Source of the DNA: Bacillota bacterium
GTDB taxonomy: Bacteria; Bacillota; Clostridia; Lachnospirales; Lachnospiraceae
Reading direction: 5' to 3'
Assembly (NCBI GenBank): GCA_023425485.1
Contig: JAFACO010000412.1
Coordinates: 1-8,940, forward strand
Length of the DNA: 8,940 nt
Position 1 is the first letter of the stretch; the number at the start of each line of letters is the position of its first letter. The notes beneath the pieces were generated by a model. It did no database searches. It was not told the DNA's origin and was given only the letters and a program-made list of their open reading frames with translations. Of the stretch, positions 1 to 5,802 are shown piece after piece. Made by a program: the position numbers and the translations under genes.

Positions 1-887
1 CTGGTGATAAGGTAATTATTTCAAGTAATGTGTATGGAGGAACTTTCCGTGTACTAGATAAAGTCTTTAAAAATTTTGGCATTCATTATTCCATTGAGGA
101 TACCACTGATCTTACTGCTCTAGAAAGTAGTATTACAGAGGATGTCAAGGCAATTCTCATAGAGAGTCCGGCTAATCCTCTTATGACTATAACAGATTTA
201 AAAGCAGTTGCAGATTTGGCAAAAAAACATGGGATTTTAACCATTGTTGATAATACCTTTATGACTCCATATTTACAGAGACCGATTGAATTAGGGGTGG
301 ATATTGTATTACACAGTGCAACAAAATATTTAGGGGGGCATAGTGACTTAATCGCAGGGCTTGTAGTTGTTAATGACAAAGAATTGGCAACCAGACTGGC
401 ATTTATTCAAAATGCGACCGGAGGTATTTTACAACCCTTTGATTCCTTCCTTTTAATTCGTGGTATTAAAACCTTGGGTGTTCGCCTTGATAGACACGTA
501 GAAAATGCTGCGAGAATTGCAGATTACCTTTTGAATCATGCTGCGGTTAAGAAAGTTTATTATCCTGGTCATAAAGATTTCCCAGGGTATGAAATTAATC
601 AAAGACAGGCGAAAAATGGTGGTGCCATGTTATCTTTCGAGTTAAAAGAAAGTTATGATATTAGAAAATTCTATGATGGATTAGAATTGGTTGCGCTTGC
701 AGAAAGTCTTGGCGGCGTGGAATCACTTGTATGCCATCCGGCAAGTATGACACATGCGTCTATTCCATATGAGATACGCCAGAAGGTAGGAATTACGGAA
801 GGTCTAATCCGATTATCCGTGGGAATTGAAAATGTAGATGAAATTATTAAGGATTTGGAAACTGCAATTCAGGCGGCAAATGCCTGA
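1..887 (+). CDS. Transsulfuration PLP enzyme, probable cystathionine gamma-lyase/synthase (5' truncated)
   Basis: This is the C-terminal ~294 residues of a Cys/Met-metabolism PLP enzyme (MetB/MetC/MccB family). The reading frame is open from base 3, so the gene begins upstream; the GTG at 30 encodes an internal valine and is not the start. Family members are about 380 residues, so roughly 85-90 are missing. The visible fragment carries VDNTFMTPY, whose Asp (codon 249-251) should contact the PLP ring nitrogen, and SATKYLGGH, whose Lys (324-326) should form the Schiff base. SLGGVESL and MTHASIP near the C-terminus are typical of gamma-synthases and gamma-lyases. The next gene is an MccA-like synthase 97 bp downstream, which favours an MccB role: splitting cystathionine to cysteine, 2-oxobutyrate and ammonia in the cytoplasm. 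MetB, MetC or methionine gamma-lyase activity cannot be excluded from motifs alone. The family call is secure; the exact substrate is inferred from context. Confidence 0.9.
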   Translation, partial: GDKVIISSNVYGGTFRVLDKVFKNFGIHYSIEDTTDLTALESSITEDVKAILIESPANPLMTITDLKAVADLAKKHGILTIVDNTFMTPYLQRPIELGVDIVLHSATKYLGGHSDLIAGLVVVNDKELATRLAFIQNATGGILQPFDSFLLIRGIKTLGVRLDRHVENAARIADYLLNHAAVKKVYYPGHKDFPGYEINQRQAKNGGAMLSFELKESYDIRKFYDGLELVALAESLGGVESLVCHPASMTHASIPYEIRQKVGITEGLIRLSVGIENVDEIIKDLETAIQAANA

Positions 888-984
888 GGAAAGCAGGAAT
901 CGAGAGTAGATATAAAAGATTTTTTATCGGCAAAGTTGTGCTATTGCCCAAGTTTGCAGTGCTGCGGTAGAATGGAGAATTAAA
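888..984 (+). other. mccB-mccA spacer with two alternative small hairpins
   Basis: This short spacer lies between the two sulfur genes and has no convincing promoter. Two mutually exclusive weak stems are visible. One is GGCAA (929-933) with TTGCC (944-948). The other pairs GCAAA-TTG (930-938) with CAA-TTTGC (949-957) around one G/G mismatch. No T-tract follows either, so neither is a terminator. No T-box or S-box consensus was recognised. Cotranscription of the two genes is likely. Confidence 0.3.
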
Positions 985-1896
985 ATGAAATATTTTGAAT
1001 CAATGCAAGACTTAATAGGGAATACACCACTGGTTAAATTAAATCATATGAGTGACAAAACAGGTGTTAACATATTTGGTAAGCTTGAATTATACAATCC
1101 CAGTGGGAGTGTAAAAGACAGAATTGGGCAATACATGATAGCTGACGCTGAAAAAAAGGGGTTACTAACGCCGGGAGCTACAATAATAGAAGCTACCGCG
1201 GGAAATACCGGACTGGGTATTGCCTTTGCAGCTCTAAATAAAGGATATCGCATTATCTTTGTTGTTCCTACAAAGTTTTCAATTGAAAAGCAAAAATTAA
1301 TGAAGGCACTAGGAGCTGAGATAGTTAATACACCCCGCGAGCAAGGCATGCTCGGAGCTGTTTCTAAAGCAGCAGAATTAAAAGCCCAAATACCTAACGC
1401 TGTTTCCTTTGAGCAGTTTAAAAATATGAGTAATCCGTTAGCACATTATGAGACCACAGGGCCGGAGATCTATGCTGCGCTAGAAGGAAAGATTGATTAC
1501 ATTGTACTTGGCGCAGGGAGTGGTGGAACCTTTACAGGCGTATTAAAATATCTAAAAGAAAGAAACACTAACATAAAGAGCATTTTAGCAGATCCAATTG
1601 GCTCTACCATGGGAGGCGGAGACCATGGTGATTACAATATCGAAGGAATTGGAAATGACTTTATTGCTGATACGATGGATATGAAATTAGTAGATGAGAT
1701 TATTAAAATCTCTGATGCAGAGGCTTTTGAAACTTCAAGAGAACTAACCAAAAAGGAAGGAATCATAGCAGGAACTTCTTCTGGGGCTGCAATGGCTGCT
1801 ACCTTAAAGCTGGTTGATAAAATTGAGAAAGGTAATGTAGTTGTAGTATTTCCAGACCGCGGAGACAGATATTTCAGTGCTAATTTATATGAATAG
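985..1896 (+). CDS. mccA: O-acetylserine-dependent cystathionine beta-synthase (MccA-like cysteine synthase family)
   Basis: This complete 303-residue fold-type II PLP enzyme is the length expected for CysK/MccA, without the heme or CBS domains of eukaryotic cystathionine beta-synthase. The Schiff-base lysine is K44 in NPSGSVKDR. The substrate loop is TAGNTG (71-76), where true CysK enzymes usually have TSGNTG. GAGSGGT (176-182) holds the PLP phosphate and GTSSGAA (263-269) lies at the pyridine nitrogen. The EATAGNTG loop, the QFKNMSNP segment and the ending DRGDRYFSANLYE resemble Bacillus subtilis MccA (YrhA), as recalled from the family. The expected reaction is O-acetylserine plus homocysteine giving cystathionine, feeding the upstream MccB-type enzyme. 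A TGGAG ribosome site at 973-977 fits the ATG at 985. A strong terminator follows the stop codon. The alternative is an ordinary O-acetylserine sulfhydrylase; the symbol rests on motifs and the neighbouring gene. Confidence 0.82.
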   Translation: MKYFESMQDLIGNTPLVKLNHMSDKTGVNIFGKLELYNPSGSVKDRIGQYMIADAEKKGLLTPGATIIEATAGNTGLGIAFAALNKGYRIIFVVPTKFSIEKQKLMKALGAEIVNTPREQGMLGAVSKAAELKAQIPNAVSFEQFKNMSNPLAHYETTGPEIYAALEGKIDYIVLGAGSGGTFTGVLKYLKERNTNIKSILADPIGSTMGGGDHGDYNIEGIGNDFIADTMDMKLVDEIIKISDAEAFETSRELTKKEGIIAGTSSGAAMAATLKLVDKIEKGNVVVVFPDRGDRYFSANLYE

Positions 1897-1910
1897 ATAG
1901 AACTTGATAC

Positions 1911-1950
1911 AAAAAAATCGCTTATCTTTTATATGATAGGCGATTTTTTT
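1911..1950 (+). terminator. Intrinsic terminator after the mccB-mccA unit
   Basis: The left arm (1911-1926) and right arm (1935-1950) pair over 16 positions with one G-T wobble, around the 8-base loop TTTTATAT. The stem core is ATCGC-TATC / GATAG-GCGAT, flanked by seven A on the left and seven T on the right. The A/T flanks make it potentially bidirectional, but the gene layout makes it the end of the sulfur operon. Confidence 0.9.
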
Positions 1951-2222
1951 AAATACTCTTTTTTGGTTAATTACAAAAAACAGGACTTTGGAATCTAAAT
2001 GATGCCAAAGACAATAGTTTTAATTAATATAAATTAAAGAAACTAAAAATTATTAAATGAACACATAATAAGATGAAATGTATTATAAATACCAGAATAA
2101 ACGTTGTTATAGTAGGTATAGTATAGTAAAATTAGAACTAGTGATAATAATAGCAACAGATTCGAATGTACACAAAGTAGATAAAACTTATGATAGTAGG
2201 CATTTCAAAGGGGAGGAAGTAT
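1951..2222. other. A/T-rich intergenic region upstream of the lipoprotein gene
   Basis: These 272 bases hold no convincing gene. A small hairpin is visible at 1986-2010: CTTTGG pairs with CCAAAG, and ATC pairs with GAT inside a single mismatch, around a TAAAT loop. It lacks a proper T-tract, so its role is unclear. The rest is dominated by A/T-rich sequence such as TTAATTAATATAAATTAA, and holds the candidate promoter listed separately. No known riboswitch was recognised. Confidence 0.5.
2104..2132 (+). promoter_or_regulatory. Candidate sigma-A-type promoter for the lipoprotein gene
   Basis: TTGTTA (2104-2109) and TAAAAT (2127-2132) are separated by exactly 17 bases and lie about 90 bases upstream of the lipoprotein ATG. 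Each hexamer is a good but imperfect match to TTGACA and TATAAT. In DNA this A/T-rich such matches arise by chance, so this is only a candidate. Confidence 0.35.
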
Positions 2223-4010
2223 ATGAAGAAAATAGTTGTAATCATGTTAAGTGCCATAATAATCTTTATGATGTCAGGGTGTAAAGCGGATAAACCAACC
2301 ATTAATCAGGAGGAAAGTCCAATTCCAACCACAAGTATTCCAACTACGGCAACGCCAATTCCATCCCAAGAAGCGCCAACAGAGGCAGCAGAGGAGGATA
2401 CAAGCCAGCTACAACCGGGATTTGATGTCTGGGAACAAACTGCTGCAGTAAAAGCCTTGAATAAAGTGTTGGTGATGGATGAGCCTGTGAATGTAGTATC
2501 TATGCAAGATTTAAGTGCTGGTAAAGTAGACTACGAACAATATTACCTTAATAAGATAAATCATTTTTTAGATTATAGTTTTGATCAGAATCTGGCACCA
2601 AATCAATATGCAATAATAGATTTAGATCAAGATGGTACACCGGAAGTTGTTGTAAAATTGTCGTTGAATTACGATGACTGGATAATGATTCTTAGATATT
2701 ATGATGGAAAGGTATACGGGTATTCTATTGTATCAAGAGGGTTTGAATCTCCAAAGACGAATGGAACCTATTTAGCATCCTCGGGAGCTTTTGACAATAA
2801 AATAATGCAACTAAGTTTTGAAGGAATTATCCTACAAGAGAATACTCTTGGGGCTTCGACGTTAGTAAATGAAAACATGGAATACTATATTGGCGATAAT
2901 AAAGTATCAGAGGAAGAGTATGATAAATTTAATAATGACTTTTACAACAGTGAGGATGCCAAGTGGTATCTGTTTCCCAGCGATATTAGAGCCGATTACA
3001 ATGGAGAAAGATTGTTTTATGCTGATTTTGAAGCTGTAACTCAGCCTATGGGAAAGGAACTTGGGAGTTATTATTCTGGAATGGAAACCGAAAAGACATT
3101 TTCTCATAGCAGCAGGATTCCACAAGAGCTGCATGACCTAGTTGTAGAAGCAATGAAATCAGAGACTGAAGAGGAAACTTTAGGACCACTCAAGGTAGGT
3201 ACAGAGCTGAGCCTAGAGGACTTCTGTAACCTAACCGGAATGGGATTAGAGGAAACGGAAGATATTATTCCGCTGAGAGTGGATGCTGACAATGACGGAA
3301 TCCAGGATTTGAGCGGTCTGTTTTATTGGGGCGGTACCGGAGGTTTCAGTAGCATGGAGCTATATCAGGGTACCGAAAATGTGGAATATAAATCCAGCAA
3401 TAGCTTTGATTGTTTCTATCAAAAATATGATTTTATTTCTTATGAAGGTAAAAACTACTTATTAATGATGAGTTTCGATTATAATACGAAATATTATTCG
3501 GGATATACAATTTATTTATATGAAAACGGAATACTTGCGGATGGTATGAGTTTTTGGTTTGAGATTCAGGACTATAATAGGACGATAAACTATGAAAATT
3601 CGTCCTTTGTTGAAATAGGACAAATAAAAAATACCCTCAGCAACAAAGAATTACCCAAGGTTCTGGATAATAATGATGGTGTAATTTATGGTACGGGAGA
3701 GAAAATAGATGGATCTAGCAGCACTGGATATCTGTATTCTAGTGATATTGATAATGATGGTAAGCTTGAGAAGTATAATAAGTCGATGTGGTATCCATCC
3801 AATATGGGAACTGTAATGCAATGCACCTATGATTTCGAGAACTCTAATGTACTGGAAGACTTATGTGCTAGGCTTGCTGATGAGGTGGGCGAAGGTAGAT
3901 TGTATACCTTTTGGATAGATAAGATAGAGGATGAAAATATTATGTACTTATACTATGGTAATAATCTTGATTATTCGTTATATGCATATAGATTAACAAG
4001 AATGGAATAA
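2223..4010 (+). CDS. Secreted lipoprotein with three DxDxDG loops, function unknown
   Basis: The chosen ATG follows the excellent ribosome site AGGGGAGG (2209-2216) by six bases and begins a clean lipoprotein signal: MKK, a hydrophobic core, then lipobox MSGC with the lipidated cysteine at C20. An in-frame ATG 33 bases upstream would spoil this signal and overlies the ribosome site, so it was rejected. The mature 576-residue protein should be anchored on the outer face of the membrane. A Pro/Thr/Glu-rich linker spans about residues 21-60. Three EF-hand/FG-GAP-like acidic loops follow: DLDQDGTPE (133-141), DADNDGIQD (354-362) and DIDNDGKLE (508-516). These suggest calcium-stabilised beta structure, possibly repeated modules. 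No catalytic motif was recognised. The gene lies 71 bases upstream of the next + strand gene. The lipoprotein call is firm; a binding, sensing or cell-wall role would be a guess. Confidence 0.85.
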   Translation: MKKIVVIMLSAIIIFMMSGCKADKPTINQEESPIPTTSIPTTATPIPSQEAPTEAAEEDTSQLQPGFDVWEQTAAVKALNKVLVMDEPVNVVSMQDLSAGKVDYEQYYLNKINHFLDYSFDQNLAPNQYAIIDLDQDGTPEVVVKLSLNYDDWIMILRYYDGKVYGYSIVSRGFESPKTNGTYLASSGAFDNKIMQLSFEGIILQENTLGASTLVNENMEYYIGDNKVSEEEYDKFNNDFYNSEDAKWYLFPSDIRADYNGERLFYADFEAVTQPMGKELGSYYSGMETEKTFSHSSRIPQELHDLVVEAMKSETEEETLGPLKVGTELSLEDFCNLTGMGLEETEDIIPLRVDADNDGIQDLSGLFYWGGTGGFSSMELYQGTENVEYKSSNSFDCFYQKYDFISYEGKNYLLMMSFDYNTKYYSGYTIYLYENGILADGMSFWFEIQDYNRTINYENSSFVEIGQIKNTLSNKELPKVLDNNDGVIYGTGEKIDGSSSTGYLYSSDIDNDGKLEKYNKSMWYPSNMGTVMQCTYDFENSNVLEDLCARLADEVGEGRLYTFWIDKIEDENIMYLYYGNNLDYSLYAYRLTRME

Positions 4011-4044
4011 GAGCGGAAAACCGTACCTATTTGTTGATGCATCA

Positions 4045-4050
4045 TATAAT
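4045..4050 (+). promoter_or_regulatory. Candidate -10 element (TATAAT) for the duplicated-repeat protein gene
   Basis: A perfect TATAAT lies 31 bases before the ATG at 4082. No matching -35 hexamer exists at 16-18 base spacing, and TTGTTG at 4031-4036 is too close to serve. No terminator is seen between the lipoprotein stop and this point, so readthrough from the lipoprotein gene is equally possible. Confidence 0.3.
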
Positions 4051-4081
4051 AAAACTAGAATAATTAAATAAGAGGATTATT

Positions 4082-4687
4082 ATGAATCGTTCTGGTGCCG
4101 CATCACAGGGTATGTATTTTTTAGGAGATACTATTATACATGTAGAAAATGCACTTATTGAGGAAGTAGCTGCAAGTAATGGAAGATCTGGCTATATCTT
4201 AATATCTTTTGAAGTAAACGATGAAAATGATATGAGTAACATGCAAGAGGTCAGGTTAAATGTAGGTAATAATACTATAATCATAGATGAAGAGGGAACA
4301 TCACTTAATCTTAATAATTTAAATGAGGGAATGCGAATAGATGCAGATTTCTCTGCTATGATGACAAGAAGTATTCCACCTCAATCTAACGCTTACCGTA
4401 TTGTTGTATTACAAGAAGAAATGGAAGAAGTGTCTGCATATATAACGACAGACCGTGTGGTGAGTGTCGATGTAGACAATAATTTTCTTCTCACAGGAAA
4501 TCCCTATGATATGAACGATCAGATGGTGTTCACTATCTCTGACGAAACTGTGCTTTTGGATCAAAATAATAATCCTATTAGCCTAGAAGATATTCAGCCT
4601 GGGCAAATGGTCGAGGTGGAACATGCCATCTTCCAGACACTAAGCATTCCTCCACAGACTCCGGCTTATGTGGTGCAGGTTTTGTAA
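4082..4687 (+). CDS. 201-residue protein with two tandem repeats, function unknown
   Basis: The start is supported by AGAGGA at 4071-4076, five bases before the ATG. The protein has no signal peptide or membrane segment, so it is predicted cytoplasmic, or exported by an unrecognised route. Its C-terminal half repeats its N-terminal half: residues 65-110 align without a gap to 156-201, an offset of exactly 91, with 14 identities in 46 positions including SIPPQ (97-101 and 188-192), the following AY, and the final VL. Each repeat has the pattern T-x3-D, L, G, then SIPPQ-x2-AY-x3-VL. The upstream parts of the halves are beta-rich but align only with gaps. The shape (beta strands, a LxxG turn, then a Pro-Gln and Ala motif) recalls small beta-barrel families such as DUF3221/YobA, but this is only an impression. 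The sequence is acidic and cysteine-free. Its relation to the lipoprotein upstream is unknown. Confidence 0.8.
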   Translation: MNRSGAASQGMYFLGDTIIHVENALIEEVAASNGRSGYILISFEVNDENDMSNMQEVRLNVGNNTIIIDEEGTSLNLNNLNEGMRIDADFSAMMTRSIPPQSNAYRIVVLQEEMEEVSAYITTDRVVSVDVDNNFLLTGNPYDMNDQMVFTISDETVLLDQNNNPISLEDIQPGQMVEVEHAIFQTLSIPPQTPAYVVQVL

Positions 4688-4714
4688 TAGAAAAATGTAG
4701 GTTTCGTATTATTC

Positions 4715-4748
4715 GAGCATCTTCCCACAAGCAGATGCTCTTAATTTT
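4715..4748 (+). terminator. Probable terminator between convergent genes
   Basis: GAGCATCT (4715-4722) pairs perfectly with AGATGCTC (4733-4740) around a 10-base loop, and TTAATTTT follows on the + strand. It lies 27 bases past the stop of the repeat protein and just beyond the 3' end of the opposing regulator. The T-tract is interrupted and the loop is long, so it is moderate rather than strong. The - strand side has no T-run. Confidence 0.6.
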
Positions 4749-4768
4749 GCTACCTTATAAAGGTTATC

Positions 4769-5596
4769 TTAACTGCGAAACTCCTTTGGAGTCATGCCGA
4801 TATGCTTTTTAAATATTTTTGTAAAGTAATTATAGTCTGGAATACCAACGGAATCAGCAACGAGGTTAATTGGAAGATTCGTTTGAAGAAGAAGATCTTT
4901 TGCTTTTTCAAGTCTCAATGTTCTAATATATTCTGATATTCCAACGCCATAATTTTGTTCAGCAACTTGATAGATTTTTGTTCTACTGATATCAAAATAT
5001 TCGCATATTTTATTCACGGAAAGGTCATCCGTTAAATGAGTATAGATATATCGATCTATTTGCACGGGTAAGCTATCATTCTTTAACATAGCCATGTGTG
5101 AAATACATAGATAGGAAGCCACACAGTCCATTATGTGGGAGGCCGAACGGATATAATCATCTGATATGTATTTTCTTTCGGCAAAGGCAGCTTCTAAAGC
5201 AGTCAAATCCAATCTGTAATTCTTACAGCATTCTAATATATGCTTCCATCCATCCCGGGAGCTCTCATAAGTAGAAATGTGTCCCATAATTAAATAACCT
5301 ACTAATATATTATTTAAATGAATGGGAGCAACCACTTCTGTGAGACCCGCGTGACATACGTATCTTTGAAAGCTTCTGTTCTTCTTTGATTGAATACAGG
5401 CATTCTTGTCACATAACATACAATTTTTGAAGGCTTCTGAATCGGTACGGATAATTGTACAAAAGGAGGATATCTCAGAAGGATAAGATACTACTTCCTG
5501 AAAGTTTTCGTCAAAGACAGCGATACGGATATTGGTGAGAGTATAGAAGTTTTGTAATAAAGATCTTAACTTTATTATATTAAAATAAGATGCCAT
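4769..5596 (-). CDS. PocR-domain AraC-family transcriptional regulator
   Basis: This 275-residue regulator joins an N-terminal PocR sensory domain (about 8-150) to a C-terminal AraC-type double helix-turn-helix (about 176-275). PocR signs are the FC-x2-IR segment with C46, the cluster C59-x2-C62-D-x3-C67, then the YVCHAGL block (C81) followed by a VAPIHL strand. The DNA-binding half has helix 1 at about 192-210 (LSVNKICEYFDISRTKIYQ), helix 2 at about 243-264, and the typical ending GMTPKEFRS. The ATG at 5596 is preferred because GGGGGA precedes it by six bases; an in-frame ATG at 5629 lacks such a site. PocR domains are predicted to sense small hydrocarbon derivatives, and PocR itself responds to 1,2-propanediol. 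The gene is transcribed divergently from the sugar operon, so it is probably its activator and may regulate itself. The ligand is unknown. Confidence 0.92.
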   Translation of the reverse strand: MASYFNIIKLRSLLQNFYTLTNIRIAVFDENFQEVVSYPSEISSFCTIIRTDSEAFKNCMLCDKNACIQSKKNRSFQRYVCHAGLTEVVAPIHLNNILVGYLIMGHISTYESSRDGWKHILECCKNYRLDLTALEAAFAERKYISDDYIRSASHIMDCVASYLCISHMAMLKNDSLPVQIDRYIYTHLTDDLSVNKICEYFDISRTKIYQVAEQNYGVGISEYIRTLRLEKAKDLLLQTNLPINLVADSVGIPDYNYFTKIFKKHIGMTPKEFRS

Positions 5597-5641
5597 AGAA
5601 ATTCCCCCATGTGTCTTATAAACATACAAAATAAAACAAAT

Positions 5642-5736
5642 TTACTATTTTAAGAATAGATATCACTATGATTATAGCATGCAAATTTCTAAAATTAAAG
5701 TAAATAGTAACTGTTGAGTATCTTCACAGTTACTAT
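5642..5736. promoter_or_regulatory. Divergent control region with repeated TTACTAT operator-like motifs
   Basis: The heptamer TTACTAT occurs three times: at 5642-5648 (+), 5704-5710 (as ATAGTAA) and 5730-5736 (+). The last two belong to a perfect 11-bp inverted repeat, ATAGTAACTGT (5704-5714) and ACAGTTACTAT (5726-5736), with arm centres 22 bp apart, about two helical turns. The first and second copies also form a 9-bp inverted pair (5642-5650 with 5702-5710). No T-tract follows, so a terminator is unlikely. The best explanation is binding sites for the adjacent PocR/AraC protein, controlling both promoters. The + strand promoter itself is not obvious, as is common for activator-dependent promoters; TTAAAG-N18-TATCTT at 5695-5724 is a weak candidate. 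Confidence 0.55.
5671..5699 (-). promoter_or_regulatory. Candidate extended -10 promoter for the PocR/AraC regulator
   Basis: On the - strand, TGC-TATAAT (complement of 5671-5679) is a perfect -10 with a TG extension. TTTAAT, 17 bases upstream (complement of 5694-5699), is a weak -35. This gives a leader of roughly 65-70 bases before the ATG at 5596. Confidence 0.5.
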
Positions 5737-5737
5737 C

Positions 5738-5779
5738 ATTCAATCAATCTAGGCGTGGAAGCTGTGGCATAGATTGAAT
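5738..5779 (+). promoter_or_regulatory. Leader hairpin upstream of the isomerase gene, enclosing a weak cre-like site
   Basis: TCAATCTA (5744-5751) pairs with TAGATTGA (5770-5777). A shifted register, ATTCAATC (5738-5745) with GATTGAAT (5772-5779), is also perfect, so two alternative 8-bp stems exist. The enclosed 18 bases include TGGAAGCTGTGGCA (5756-5769), which matches 8 of the 11 fixed positions of the CcpA cre consensus. The element ends 11 bases before the ribosome site GGAGGA (5791-5796). It could be an operator or an mRNA structure. Confidence 0.4.
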
Positions 5780-5802
5780 AATATGAGAATGGAGGATAAG
5801 CA

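Noticed and set aside
86..379. Antisense open frames within the MccB-like, MccA-like, lipoprotein and isomerase genes
   Set aside because: They lie wholly inside well-supported genes on the other strand and show no ribosome sites or domain motifs.
1986..2010. Hairpin as a second terminator after the sulfur genes
   Set aside because: The stem is short with an internal mismatch and no clear T-run, and a strong terminator already exists at 1911-1950.
2190..2222. In-frame ATG 11 codons upstream of the lipoprotein start
   Set aside because: It would place extra polar residues before the signal peptide and overlaps the strong AGGGGAGG ribosome site that serves the ATG at 2223.
2078..2284. 68-codon open frame overlapping the lipoprotein 5' end
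   Set aside because: No ribosome site, low-complexity A/T-driven composition, and it runs into the lipoprotein signal-peptide region in another frame.
5597..5629. In-frame upstream ATG of the PocR/AraC regulator
   Set aside because: The ATG at 5596 has GGGGGA at ideal spacing and begins close to the PocR domain; the upstream ATG has no comparable site.
5704..5736. Inverted repeat as a terminator
   Set aside because: No T-tract follows on either strand and it sits between divergent genes, where an operator is more likely.
5756..5769. A confident CcpA cre site
   Set aside because: Three of eleven fixed positions mismatch, so it is kept only as part of a low-interest observation.
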